DNA of 45,258 nt from SIG440 sp045591095 (GCA_045591095.1 JAZNSF010000039.1:1-45258), one strand, 5' to 3'. Shown: positions 6,488 to 15,275, counted from the first letter of the stretch. Numbers and translations: made by a program. Notes: a model not told the origin generated them from the letters alone.

Positions 6488-7348
6488 ATGGACGTGCTTT
6501 TTTCAAAGTGTACCGATGCAATAGAAAGAGCTATTGAAACAAAAACATTTGGCTGCTTTTATTCAAAGAAAAATGACCCCAATCAAAACATACATCTTCA
6601 CGAGTGCTGTGAGATATTGTTTTGCCTGTCGGGCGGCAAAACCTTCTTTATAGACGAGCGTATTTACGAGGTGCAAAATGGCGATGTTTTTGTTCTTAAC
6701 CAGTTTGAAGCACACAAGATAACCTCTGACCCAGAGTGTGCATTCGAAAGATATGTTATGCAGATACATCCTGCATTCCTATATGACTCATCGAGTGCCG
6801 AGACCGATCTTTCACGTTGTTTTTTGCTTCGGGGTGACAATATTTCGCACAAGCTTTCGCTTTCCTATGACGAATCTCAAAAGCTTTCGCACATATTCCG
6901 AAAACTCTCTCAAACCAGCACATATAGCGAGGATATCCTAAGAAACATTGCTGCAATCGAAATTCTAGCCGTGGTAAACAGGTATTTTTCAGACAAAAAC
7001 AAAGACTTTACCTATCATTCAAAGTACGAAAATAAAACAATCGTCAACGCACTTAAATACATAAACAATAACTTTTCCAAAGAGCTTTCGCTTGAAATAG
7101 TGGCAAAGAGCTGTTTCATCACAGTTAATGAGCTTTGCCGCCTTTTCAAAAAACATATGGGAACAACCGTTACAAAATATATTTTATCACGAAGAATAAC
7201 CGAAGCAAAAAAACTTCTGAAAAGCGGCGAAAGTGTTTCTTTGACCGCAGAAAAGTGTGGCTTTTCGGATTACACAAGCTTTATCCGTGCGTTTAAAAGA
7301 TGCGTAGGGATTGCACCCGGGCAATATAAAAAGAATGGCAGCGAATAG
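6488..7348 (+). CDS. AraC-family transcriptional regulator of uronate genes
   Basis: A 286-residue regulator with an N-terminal cupin-type sensor (about residues 20-150; HLHECCEILF, FVLNQFEAH) and a C-terminal double helix-turn-helix (about 185-286). The HTH part includes LSLEIVAKSCFITVNELCRLFKKHMG and the family signature CGFSDYTSFIRAFKRCVGIAPGQY. The ATG at 6488 is chosen over GTG 6479 because AGAGGTGAT sits 7 bases upstream of it. It is transcribed divergently from kduI-kduD-GH88 across a 125-bp region holding a 25-bp palindrome. It is therefore most likely the inducer-responsive activator of that operon, with a uronate intermediate as ligand. The assignment of family is firm; ligand and direction of control are inferred from position. 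Confidence 0.88.
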   Translation: MDVLFSKCTDAIERAIETKTFGCFYSKKNDPNQNIHLHECCEILFCLSGGKTFFIDERIYEVQNGDVFVLNQFEAHKITSDPECAFERYVMQIHPAFLYDSSSAETDLSRCFLLRGDNISHKLSLSYDESQKLSHIFRKLSQTSTYSEDILRNIAAIEILAVVNRYFSDKNKDFTYHSKYENKTIVNALKYINNNFSKELSLEIVAKSCFITVNELCRLFKKHMGTTVTKYILSRRITEAKKLLKSGESVSLTAEKCGFSDYTSFIRAFKRCVGIAPGQYKKNGSE

Positions 7349-7353
7349 AATAA

Positions 7354-7383
7354 CAAAAAAGGGACTTTAAAAGTCCCTTTTTG
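7354..7383. terminator. Bidirectional terminator between regulator and permease genes
   Basis: The GGGACTT stem (7361-7367 with 7371-7377) is extended by A6/T5 arms and has a 3-base loop. The A/T runs on both sides make it work for the convergent regulator gene (plus) and the AEC permease gene (minus). Confidence 0.85.
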
Positions 7384-7398
7384 TATTATAAATCTTTT

Positions 7399-8343
7399 TT
7401 ACAATAAGTTTAAATAGCTAAGTGCATAAATCCAGCCGAATAATGTAATCAAGCAAAACGCCGACGACATAATAACAATATGCGCAGCTAAGTGCTCGTC
7501 CCCGCCCATTTGCTGTACCATCGAAAATGACGATACTGCAATAGGCGCACCAAATGTAATAAGAATACAAGCAAGTGCCTCGCCTCTGAAGCCAAGTAAT
7601 ACTGCAAGCAAAAGCATAATAAATGGTATAACGACAAGCTTTGCACCTACTGTAATTAAAAGTTCTTTGGTGCTTTCTTTTATGGTCGAATACTCAAACT
7701 CTGCACCAAGTGCAATTATCGCTAAGGGCGTCGCAACAGAAGAAACGTCCTTTACTGACTTTTCTAATATCGCAGGTAATTTTATCCCAAGCAGTAAGAA
7801 AGCAATACCCACCAAACAGCCAACAATAAGCGGATTTTTGATTACGCCTTTTAATATTTCAAGAATGTCTAATTTGCTTTTGCCACGGCAAAAACGTTCC
7901 AGTGTAAAGACCGCAAGGACATTGAAAAGCGGCACGACTATGCTTATAGTAAGTGATGCAAGACCTCCTGAGTTTTCGCCATAAATATATCCAATCAAGG
8001 GAAGTCCCAAAAGCGCAAGATTGGACCTGAAAAATCCTTGCAGCACCACGCCTCTTTTGTTATTGTCTTTGGTAATAAACATTACTGCAAAATAACCAAT
8101 CGCAAAAATTGTAACGACACCTAAAACACAAAAAGTAATAAGCTTTATGTCAAAAATGCTTCCCAGATCAGTTTTATATATATTATAAAACAAGAGGACC
8201 GGCAAAAACACTTTAAAAACCAGTTTGTTTACTGTGTCAAAACCTTTTTTGTCGGTTATTTTTATTTTTTTAAGAAAATACCCAAGCAGCATCAAAATAA
8301 ATATCGGCAAAACTGCATTTAAGGATAATTTTAAACTCTCCAT
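7399..8343 (-). CDS. AEC-family permease (auxin efflux carrier/malate permease type)
   Basis: A 314-residue integral membrane protein with about ten hydrophobic segments and the two-fold arrangement of the auxin efflux carrier family (PF03547). Typical landmarks are an N-terminal LPIFILMLLGYFLKK, NPLIVGCLVG in the middle and TFGAPIAVSSFSMVQQMGGD near the C-terminus. Bacterial relatives export or exchange organic acids such as malate. The start is ATG 8343 with GGAGGAAATACATA upstream. It lies 34 bases downstream of the MFS gene in the same direction, so both are probably co-transcribed. The substrate is unknown; closeness to the uronate cluster is suggestive only. Confidence 0.85.
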   Translation of the reverse strand: MESLKLSLNAVLPIFILMLLGYFLKKIKITDKKGFDTVNKLVFKVFLPVLLFYNIYKTDLGSIFDIKLITFCVLGVVTIFAIGYFAVMFITKDNNKRGVVLQGFFRSNLALLGLPLIGYIYGENSGGLASLTISIVVPLFNVLAVFTLERFCRGKSKLDILEILKGVIKNPLIVGCLVGIAFLLLGIKLPAILEKSVKDVSSVATPLAIIALGAEFEYSTIKESTKELLITVGAKLVVIPFIMLLLAVLLGFRGEALACILITFGAPIAVSSFSMVQQMGGDEHLAAHIVIMSSAFCLITLFGWIYALSYLNLL

Positions 8344-8377
8344 TATGTATTTCCTCCGTCAAGCCTTCAGGAATCTC

Positions 8378-9616
8378 TTAATCCTTTATAAACCGTGTCC
8401 AGCGCTTTGAAACAATCACACAAAGAATTCCGCAACCAAATATGGTTATAAGCCAACTAAAGGCAACTCCGCTCCAGGGCATAAGTTCTGCCATTCTTGC
8501 AAAAAGATACGAAGCCATTACATTGCCTATACTTGCAGTTGCATTTAAAATACCCGATACTGTACCCGATCTACCCTGCTTTGCAAAGCGAAAAGCCACA
8601 AACGACTGAGCAAAAGCCGCAGCGCCATGAACAAACAAAATAGTAAGAGAAAGTGCTGCCAAAACCCAAAGGTAATGAATGCGACCTACAAAGCAGATAA
8701 TTGCCATAGGCATCATACTTACTGCATACAAAATGATCTGTGCTTTTGGCTCGTTTGCGGTTATCTTCTTTTGCATAGCACCCGAAACAAATGTTCCAAG
8801 AGCCGAGAAGATAATAAGAATCGAGCTTAGTCTTGTTGAGATTGCAGCAGGAAGTTCTTTATAAGACTCCATAAGCATAACAGGAGTTACCATCTTTATA
8901 CCGTTGTCGATTGCCATTCTGAAAAGACAGATAATCATAAACACGATAAGGCCAGACGAGTAGATAAGCGGAAGCATACGTTGTTTTTCCGCGTTGCCAT
9001 CTTTATCTTTTTTAAGCGTAAGCTCTTCTTCTACCATTTTTTTGTCTAAGGAACGATTTAAAATCGCATAAAGAGCCATCATGATAAGAAGGCTTACTAT
9101 CGAAACAAGGAAGTTTTGCTGCCAATGCTTTACAAAAGACGCAACAAGCATACTTATTCCAAGACCTACACTGGTCGAAAAGAGCAGCCAGAAAACCGCA
9201 GTCCCACGTAGTTTGGGCGAAATTTGAGTTGAAACAATCTTGAAAATACCCGGCCACACACCAAACTGGATTATACCATTAAACATCCAAGCTCCCATCA
9301 TTACATAGTAGCTTTGATTGAAGTAGATAATGATATTCGAAACAATAGCACCTGCTATACCAAGCATTATAAGCTTGTAGGGCGAATACTTGTCTACCGC
9401 AAAGCCACCAACGATCTGAAATGGCGCATAAACAAGCCAAAACATTGCGTTTATAAGACCTGTCTGCGACTTGGTCATAAAGCCTTCTTCAACTATACTT
9501 GCCATGGCTGATGTAAACATATTCTTTGTCATATAAATCACCGCATAAAGAGTGAACATGAAAAGAAACAACAGTATACTTAAATTTTTGCTTTCTAGAT
9601 ATCTTTGCTTTTTCAA
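8378..9616 (-). CDS. MFS transporter
   Basis: A 412-residue major facilitator with about twelve hydrophobic segments. The first half carries GGFAVDKYSPYKLIMLG, a variant of the loop 2-3 signature, and a central basic loop (about 190-215) separates the halves. The N-terminal half (MTKNMFTSAMASIVEEG, QTGLINAMFWLVYAPFQI) reminds me of the organophosphate/hexuronate-type branch, but I cannot fix a substrate. Translation starts at TTG 9616 behind GGCAGGT. The adjacent AEC permease follows it. Uronate oligosaccharide or hexuronate uptake is a reasonable guess given the kdu operon 2 kb away, but the two units are separated by the convergent regulator gene. Confidence 0.8.
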   Translation of the reverse strand: MKKQRYLESKNLSILLFLFMFTLYAVIYMTKNMFTSAMASIVEEGFMTKSQTGLINAMFWLVYAPFQIVGGFAVDKYSPYKLIMLGIAGAIVSNIIIYFNQSYYVMMGAWMFNGIIQFGVWPGIFKIVSTQISPKLRGTAVFWLLFSTSVGLGISMLVASFVKHWQQNFLVSIVSLLIMMALYAILNRSLDKKMVEEELTLKKDKDGNAEKQRMLPLIYSSGLIVFMIICLFRMAIDNGIKMVTPVMLMESYKELPAAISTRLSSILIIFSALGTFVSGAMQKKITANEPKAQIILYAVSMMPMAIICFVGRIHYLWVLAALSLTILFVHGAAAFAQSFVAFRFAKQGRSGTVSGILNATASIGNVMASYLFARMAELMPWSGVAFSWLITIFGCGILCVIVSKRWTRFIKD

Positions 9617-9703
9617 AACTGATTACCTGCCTTTTTTGTTTTAAATTTTATCTGCTAGCTAGTGTCAAAGAATACAAGAAGACATATCGCTAGTATTTGT
9701 TAC

Positions 9704-10310
9704 TTAAATTTTTATTTTTTCAATTACCTTTATAATATAGCCATGGAGTTAAACCCAAAGTCTATAGGATGAGTGTTATCTACCGTCCCATTGTCTTTGC
9801 AAAGTACCATAAGTTCCTTGCCGTCGATAAAATATACGTTTTTATCGACCGAAGAAAGAGCATTTTCATATGTAGCCTTGATTATATCTCTTCTTACTGT
9901 TTCCTCTTCGGTCAGATAATACTTTGGTCTTGGCATTATTATTAGACATGGGTTTTTCTCCCTTACCTTTTTAAACATTCTTTCGTGAGTGCTTCTAATA
10001 TGCTCGACAGACGGTGCATTGTGGTCGTAGTCATAAACGAAAAGCGACATACTGAGGCCTGCTATATATTCTGCAATCTCCTCCTCTGCCTTTGCGTTAC
10101 CCGAAAAACCAAGATTTACAAAGTCATAGTTAAGTTCTCGTGCAATAATTGCCTCTAAGACATACCTGGTCTTAACGCGCATCCGCCCTGTGTTATGGAC
10201 GAGCCATAATACACAATCGGCTTTTCGTCGATGCTATAAAACTTAATATCATCTTTTTCGATACCTGTTTTAACCGCAAAGTTGCTGTCAACTTTTGTAA
10301 TGCCAAACAT
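9704..10310 (-). pseudogene. SGNH/GDSL esterase, broken by two frameshifts
   Basis: Two frames together encode the catalytic part of an SGNH hydrolase. The first (from ATG 10310, RBS GAGGAG) has the nucleophile block VYYGSSITQGGCALRPGMS and stops at TAG 10155-10157. Restoring one base there joins it to EAIIARELN and the block NLGFSGNAKAE. The second frame carries the C-terminal Asp/His motif DNTHPIDFGF, then hits TAA after MAIL. Adding one base there restores IIKVIEKIKI and a stop at 9704. Both lesions are single-base losses. The usual N-terminal domain of this esterase family, about 150 residues, is also missing. The ancestor probably deacetylated carbohydrates. It lies among other decayed genes. 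A sequencing error could explain one lesion, but hardly both. Confidence 0.85.
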
Positions 10311-10346
10311 AATTTTTGCTCTCCTCTTTATTTGTTTGTCAAACAA

Positions 10347-10707
10347 CTAAATCTTTATATATACCCATTTCCCTTTTTTGTAGCGGATATATCCAAAGCA
10401 AAACCTACAAATCTGATCCGCGAGTATACCAATCCATATACCCGCGATGCCAAGCTTAAAAATATAGGCACCCATATGCGAAACCAGTGTTCTTACGAGC
10501 GTAACACTTATCATTGACGCCACTACAGTATAACGGGTATCACCCGCACCACGCAGGCATCACATATATATAATCTGACGCACCTGAAAAAGTATGGTTA
10601 AAATAGCTATGTGCAAAATGCTTACGCCTATGTCAACTATATGCGTTTCCTTAAAGAAAAGACCAAGAAGCCACCTTGCGTCCAGAACATAACCCACAGC
10701 CAAAACA
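10347..10707 (-). pseudogene. 3' fragment of a MATE transporter with in-frame TGA
   Basis: The reading frame from about 10707 to TAG 10347 encodes the C-terminal 120 residues of a MATE-family efflux protein. It contains ARWLLGLFF, an RQIIYM..CLRGAGDTRYT motif and an IWIGILADQICR segment. A TGA at 10554-10556 interrupts the conserved motif, replacing what is usually Gly or a small residue. The N-terminal three quarters are absent. The 5' boundary coincides with a consensus promoter (10714-10742) next to the small membrane-protein gene, which marks a deletion or recombination junction. It is a different MATE copy from the one at 11160-12530, since both contain the C-terminal region. Confidence 0.8.
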
Positions 10708-10713
10708 GCGAAT

Positions 10714-10742
10714 ATTATACCACAATTGACAAAATTAGTCAA
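10714..10742 (-). promoter_or_regulatory. Consensus promoter at the MATE fragment breakpoint
   Basis: TTGACT (10742-10737), a 17-bp spacer and a perfect TATAAT (10719-10714) read toward the MATE fragment, the esterase pseudogene and the MFS-AEC pair. Readthrough from here could still express the intact transporter genes downstream. Confidence 0.55.
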
Positions 10743-10771
10743 CAAAAAACAACAAATTTAAGCCGCTAATT

Positions 10772-11128
10772 CTATGTTTGATTTTTCTTTGAATTGTGTA
10801 TAAAAAATACAATCTGAACAACAAAAACAACCACAGTTTCAAGTATAATTAATTGTTTTGGCGAAAATGGTGTAAAATAATATCCCCATTTTTCTGTTTG
10901 GTGAAGCTGTGTAAACAAACCAGATGAAAGAAAGCTTAATATATTGCCCACAATCACTATCCAAATGCTTTTAGTCTTCGTGCAGCCAAAGCACAGCATG
11001 CCAAACCCAAATACCATGACCAGATAAAACCACAGTGTTCCAGAAGCTGCATCCTCATTCATTGCTAAAAACACAAAAGGAACAAAATATCCTAAAATCA
11101 ATATTATCTTTAAGATGTTCTTTTTCAT
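10772..11128 (-). CDS. Small four-helix membrane protein, unknown function
   Basis: A 118-residue hydrophobic protein with four predicted membrane segments at about residues 5-23, 32-50, 56-75 and 93-112. The start is ATG 11128 with GAGTGGG upstream; an in-frame extension to 11170 would overlap the MATE gene and has no site. I recognise no motif. Helices are short and the termini are basic (MKKN, NSKKNQT), as in many small integral proteins of unknown role. It lies between two MATE relics and is the only apparently intact gene of this decayed block, so it may be functional or may simply not yet have collected a stop. Confidence 0.55.
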   Translation of the reverse strand: MKKNILKIILILGYFVPFVFLAMNEDAASGTLWFYLVMVFGFGMLCFGCTKTKSIWIVIVGNILSFLSSGLFTQLHQTEKWGYYFTPFSPKQLIILETVVVFVVQIVFFIHNSKKNQT

Positions 11129-11159
11129 ATATCCCACTCTTTCGCAAAAGTTCCTGGTT

Positions 11160-12530
11160 TTATATATCATCTGCCAGAATTTTACGTCTTTTCCATACTC
11201 CGCTTAAGAAGTATATAAACGACGGAATAGCATAGCCGTAAGGAGCAAGTGCATATCCAAGTACAAATCCAAAAAATCCAAACTTAAAGTAAATACCAAA
11301 TAGCCAGCTGAGGCCAATTCTCAGCAAAACACCGTCCAAAATAGAAAGAACCATTCCAAACTTTGAAAAACCTATCCCCTGAACAAAAGCTCCAGTGCCT
11401 CGCATTACGGCAAATGGTATAAACACCCACACAATTGCACGGATAAATGTAGACGAAAGGCTGTGTACCGCTTTATCATCCGAGAACAACATAAACAGTT
11501 CCTTACCAAAGCATAGATAGAGAGAAAGAAATATAACCGTAAATATCCCAGAAAAAATCCACGCCCAGTGAACAACCTTTTGCGATCTGTTAAGCTCTTT
11601 TGCGGCGATATTCTGACTTATCATGGGAAGCGCCGCATACTGAATTCCCATAGAGATTTTGTTCATAATATCGTCAATTCTGACACCAACGCCAAATGTT
11701 GCAGACTCGATAACGCCAAGCGAGTTTATAAGTGAATTTACATAGAGCATCTAAATATTTATAAATCCCGACTGCACGGCCATTGGTGCTCCCAGGTCTA
11801 TAATCATTTTTACGTATTTCATGACAGGCTTTAAGCTTACCAGTTTAAAATCAAAGCCGAATTCTTCTTTGTTTTTGTAAAGATAGTGAATCGAGAATAA
11901 AAACGACACTGCTTGTCCGATTATTGTAGCCCACGCCGCACCTGCAACGCCAAATCCCAAAATCCCTGTAAACAATATATCAAGAACAAGGTTTACTACC
12001 GATGCAATAGCAATAAATAACAGCGGACGCTTTGAGTCACCCATACCCCGAAGGATCGCCGAAACCATATTGTATCCCGCTGTAAAAACCATACCAAGTC
12101 CGCAAATTACAAGATAGTCATCTGACATCTTTATATACTCGGGCGGAATATTCATCACCTTGATTACCATACCCTTAGAAAGTATAATCAATACCGAAAA
12201 TAAAAGGCCCATTGCAAGTATAACCGTAAACAAAGTTCCTATTATGCTATTGGTTTCCCTTTTCTTTCCTGCGCCAATCGCCTGCGAGATAAGTACCTGT
12301 CCTCCATTTGCAAAACCAAGACACACCATGGTTGCAAAGTTAAGTATCGAACTTGACTGCGAAACAGCCGAAAGTCCTGCCGTTCCCACATACTTCCCGA
12401 CGATAATCATATCTATTGTGGAATATAATACCTGTAATGCATTGGAGAACATAAATGGTATCATTAAACTGAAAAGCTGCTTAGGAATACTTCCTTTTGT
12501 AAAATCTTTCCTAAGTTTCGGAGTCCCCAT
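11160..12530 (-). pseudogene. MATE efflux transporter interrupted by in-frame TAG
   Basis: Two parts lie in one frame: residues 1-259 (ATG 12530 to TAG 11751-11753) and a 196-residue continuation starting at ATG 11750. Together they form a normal 456-residue MATE cation/drug antiporter with SIPKQLFSLMIPFMFSNALQ, STIDMIIVGKYVG and LRGMGDSKRP in the first lobe and RGTGAFVQGIGFSKFG in the second. The TAG falls in the seventh helix (SGFINI-stop-MLYVNS), so neither half is a clean lobe. One base change, for example CAG to TAG, explains it. The arrangement TAGATG could permit reinitiation or, if amber is read through, a full protein. Nearby relics favour a pseudogene. Confidence 0.85.
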
Positions 12531-12607
12531 TTTATAAATCAGTTCCTTTCTTATGTAAAAATTCTAAAATTATTCAAATCACTACCATTTACGGCAGGGC
12601 CAATGTA

Positions 12608-12790
12608 TCACACAATTAAAAATGGTGCAAATGGCAATATGCACCGCATTGCCATATGACACCTTTTTAAACTTATTAATTTGCAATAGATTGTCTGACT
12701 AAACTTCTTCAAGCTGTCGCCCATAAGGTCCATTTCGTAAAGGAACATAACAAGACCGCCAATTAAAGCTAAAATAGTAAAAATATCCAC
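12608..12790 (-). pseudogene. N-terminal stub of a Na/Pi cotransporter-like gene
   Basis: A 60-codon frame starts at GTG 12790 behind GGAGGAAAAT. Its first 32 residues (MDIFTILALIGGLVMFLYEMDLMGDSLKK) match the start of NptA/PNaS-type Na/Pi cotransporters as I know them. The rest is unrelated and runs through a hairpin (12616-12668). The simplest reading is a large internal deletion that joined the first codons to the old terminator. A good promoter is still present upstream (12868-12896). Confidence 0.7.
12616..12668 (-). terminator. Terminator-like hairpin inside the Na/Pi cotransporter stub
   Basis: A perfect 8-bp stem (ATGGCAAT 12631-12638 with 12648-12655) lies inside an outer GGTG/CACC pair. 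AAAAA and TTTTT flank it, giving ATTTTTAATTG at the 3' side on the minus strand. It looks like the original terminator of the deleted gene. Confidence 0.55.
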
Positions 12791-12867
12791 ATTTTCCTCC
12801 GTAATGTCCGTATACTATTTAAGTCTGTTATTTGTATTTAATATAGTACCAAACACTACCGTTTTAA

Positions 12868-12896
12868 TTTTACCTAAAATAGTGATTTTTGTCAAT
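12868..12896 (-). promoter_or_regulatory. Promoter upstream of the Na/Pi stub
   Basis: A perfect TTGACA, a 17-bp spacer and TAAAAT read on the minus strand about 80 bases before GTG 12790. It now drives only the stub and possibly the MATE gene beyond it. Confidence 0.65.
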
Positions 12897-12931
12897 AACC
12901 ATTTCCGCACTCTTGTAAAATTTCAGGACAA

Positions 12932-12966
12932 AAAACAGTAGCTTTTGCACGCAAAAACTACTGTTT
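12932..12966 (-). terminator. Terminator of the ArsB/NhaD-type gene
   Basis: A long hairpin (AAACAGTAG 12933-12941 with 12958-12966, extended inward by TTTTGC/GCAAAA) is followed on the minus strand by TTTTTTGTCC. It lies 13 bases past the stop codon. Confidence 0.85.
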
Positions 12967-12978
12967 GTAAATCAATTA

Positions 12979-14250
12979 TTAAATTCCGTAAAGTACCCAG
13001 ATGTAAATATAAGCAGGTATAACTGCCGCTATGGTAAAGGGAATTCCGATTTTGAAGAAATCACTGTTTTTTACAGTATATCCCGATTTTTTAAGGATAC
13101 CTATGCCGGCAATATTGGCAGAAGCTCCGACAGGTGTGCAGTTGCCGCCCAAAGTTGCGCCCGAAAGAAGTCCAAAGTAAAGGGGTGTTGCATCGATATT
13201 TAAGGCAGCTGCAATCCCGGCAATAACAGGAATCATGGTTGCGACATAGGGTATGTTGTCAATAAACGCAGAAATAACCACCGAAGCAAGTACAATAACG
13301 GTATAAAGAACAAAGATATTTCCGCCACCTGTTTTAGCAAGCAAATTAGCAAGTGCATCAATAACACCCATCGAAGATATACCGCCTATCATAAGGAATA
13401 TACCTACCAAAATCCCTATTGTCTGAAAATCAATTTCTTTAAGCGGTGCTGTGACAGCCGCCAATGTCTTGTTTTTTATAGCTGTATAACCCAGGCCGAT
13501 AAGGAGTAATCCACAGCATATCAAGCCGTTTGTTATCGCCGGCTTTTTGGGGATAAACGACACAACGATAAGAAGTACAAGAACCATACAAAGAAGTACT
13601 GTCGGAACATAATCTGTCACCTTTGTACGTTCATTGGTTTTTGTAATTTTCCCTTTTTCCTTTCTGAATATAAAAAGAAGAATCAGCGCCGAAAGTACTG
13701 CTCCAAGCTCTACGGCAAAAAACATACTGGGTTTGCCCTTATACCAGAAAAAGTCAAGGAAACTCATATCAAGTGCCGAGCCAAGCATAATTGCTGTAGT
13801 ATCTCCAACCAAAGTCGCCGCACCCTGAAGGTTTGACGAAACAGCAATAGCCATTATAAACGGTACGGGATTTGTGTCAAGCTTTTTGCATATTGAAAGG
13901 GCAATAGGCGCAACCATAAGCACTGTTGCAACGTTGTCAACAAAAGCCGAGATTACACCCGCAAACAAAGCCAAAGAAACCGCTGCCCATTTAACGTTCG
14001 GGACTTTTTCCATAACCATGTCAGCAAGCCTTGCCGGCATCTTACTCTCGGTAAACAATGAAACAATCCCCATCGTACCGATAATCATAAGCAGGACGTT
14101 AAAGTCGATTGCCGAAAGTAGTTCCGAAAGCGGAAGCATACCGGTAAGCACAAACAGCAAGCCCGATGTAAGGGCAATATATGTCCTGTACTTACCAAAT
14201 GCAAGTATAAGTATGTAGGTAATAGCAAATAGCACAATTGCTGGTATCAT
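12979..14250 (-). CDS. ArsB/NhaD-type ion transporter (IT superfamily)
   Basis: A 423-residue polytopic protein with about eleven membrane segments. It has the inverted repeat of the ion transporter superfamily: AFVDNVATVLMVAPIAL with NLQGAATLVGDTTAIMLG in the first half, and AFIDNIPYVATMIPVIAG with GATLGGNCTPVGASANIAG in the second. This places it with ArsB/NhaD/CitM-type permeases. Substrates in the group include arsenite, sodium, citrate and other anions, and no neighbouring ars or cit genes decide between them. The start is ATG 14250 with AGGAGGAGAA upstream. It has its own candidate promoter (14276-14305) and a strong terminator, so it is monocistronic. Length and key Asn/Asp motifs are normal. 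Confidence 0.85.
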   Translation of the reverse strand: MIPAIVLFAITYILILAFGKYRTYIALTSGLLFVLTGMLPLSELLSAIDFNVLLMIIGTMGIVSLFTESKMPARLADMVMEKVPNVKWAAVSLALFAGVISAFVDNVATVLMVAPIALSICKKLDTNPVPFIMAIAVSSNLQGAATLVGDTTAIMLGSALDMSFLDFFWYKGKPSMFFAVELGAVLSALILLFIFRKEKGKITKTNERTKVTDYVPTVLLCMVLVLLIVVSFIPKKPAITNGLICCGLLLIGLGYTAIKNKTLAAVTAPLKEIDFQTIGILVGIFLMIGGISSMGVIDALANLLAKTGGGNIFVLYTVIVLASVVISAFIDNIPYVATMIPVIAGIAAALNIDATPLYFGLLSGATLGGNCTPVGASANIAGIGILKKSGYTVKNSDFFKIGIPFTIAAVIPAYIYIWVLYGI

Positions 14251-14275
14251 AAATAATTCTCCTCCTATTTGTTTT

Positions 14276-14305
14276 TATCAAAAACTGTTTGCAATTTTAT
14301 GTCAA
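14276..14305 (-). promoter_or_regulatory. Candidate promoter of the ArsB/NhaD-type gene
   Basis: A perfect TTGACA (14305-14300) with an 18-bp spacer and TTGATA (14281-14276). The -10 is imperfect. It lies just upstream of the AGGAGGAG ribosome-binding site. Confidence 0.45.
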
Positions 14306-14348
14306 CTAATCTAAACTCTATTCATTTTTGAAAGTCAAATTTTGCATA

Positions 14349-15275
14349 CTAAATCATCTTTACAGTAACTTGCGGGAAATATTTCTCTACCATTTCCTTT
14401 GTCACAAGTCCTGTTTGTTCAAACTGGGTGTTTGCCGTGCCGGATGCCATTCCAAGCCTTATGGCATCTTCTGTTTTATACCCCATATCAAGCCCAGATG
14501 CAATACCCGAAACCGCACTGTCGCCCGAGCCTACAGCATTTACTACCTTTACCTCGGGTGTTAAAAATTTATAAAAACTACCATCTATCATTGCCGCAGC
14601 GCCTTCTTTGCCTAAGGAAATAAGCGGAACTTCTACTCCCTTTTCAAAAATAAAGGTAAGTGCTTCTTTTATATCATCATCCGTTTCCACTTCCTTACCC
14701 AAAGTCTCCGCAATCTCGTCCTTGTTAGGCTTGACCATATAAGGTTTTGCGCTAAGCACATCACATAGCACACTTCCGCTGGTATCTACTATTATCTTCT
14801 TTCCTTTTTCCTTTGCGATGCGAATAAGTTCTATGTAAAAATCACTTGTAAGCCCCTTTGGCAAGCTCCCCGAAACGCAGATTAAGTCGTAGGCATCAAT
14901 ATTAGAAGAATATTCTTTTATAAATCTGTCCTTTTCGTCCTCCGAAACCATTGGTCCTTCCTCCAGGATTTCTCCCGAAGCACCGCTCCTATCAGAAATA
15001 TTTACGCTCGTCCTCGTTTCGCCCTCGATATCGGTAAAAAGGTTTTTAATTCCCAATTTCTCAACTTCGGATTTAATAAAACTTCCGGTATATCCGCCGA
15101 CAAATCCCATAGCCGCAGTTTCGCGGCCAATAATTTTTGCTACCCGAGCGACATTGATTCCTTTTCCGCCAGCAGAACGCGTTATCCTTTTCGCTCTGTG
15201 CAGCTTACCAATTTCAAACTTTTCAATAAAATACACCCGGTCTATTGTAGGATTTAGGGTAACTGTTAAAATCAT
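14349..15275 (-). CDS. PfkB-family 1-phosphofructokinase / tagatose-6-phosphate kinase
   Basis: A 308-residue PfkB (ribokinase superfamily) sugar-phosphate kinase. It has the LacC/FruK start MILTVTLNPTIDRVY, signature 1 AGGKGINVARV near residue 40 and signature 2 VNAVGSGDSAVSGIASG with the catalytic Asp. Enzymes of this branch phosphorylate fructose-1-phosphate or tagatose-6-phosphate to the bisphosphate. ATG 15275 is chosen for the GGAG site 8 bases upstream and the family start; a longer in-frame extension lacks support. It has its own strong promoter (15316-15344). No fructose PTS or fruR gene is adjacent, which is unusual for fruK, so the substrate is left open. Confidence 0.88.
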   Translation of the reverse strand: MILTVTLNPTIDRVYFIEKFEIGKLHRAKRITRSAGGKGINVARVAKIIGRETAAMGFVGGYTGSFIKSEVEKLGIKNLFTDIEGETRTSVNISDRSGASGEILEEGPMVSEDEKDRFIKEYSSNIDAYDLICVSGSLPKGLTSDFYIELIRIAKEKGKKIIVDTSGSVLCDVLSAKPYMVKPNKDEIAETLGKEVETDDDIKEALTFIFEKGVEVPLISLGKEGAAAMIDGSFYKFLTPEVKVVNAVGSGDSAVSGIASGLDMGYKTEDAIRLGMASGTANTQFEQTGLVTKEMVEKYFPQVTVKMI

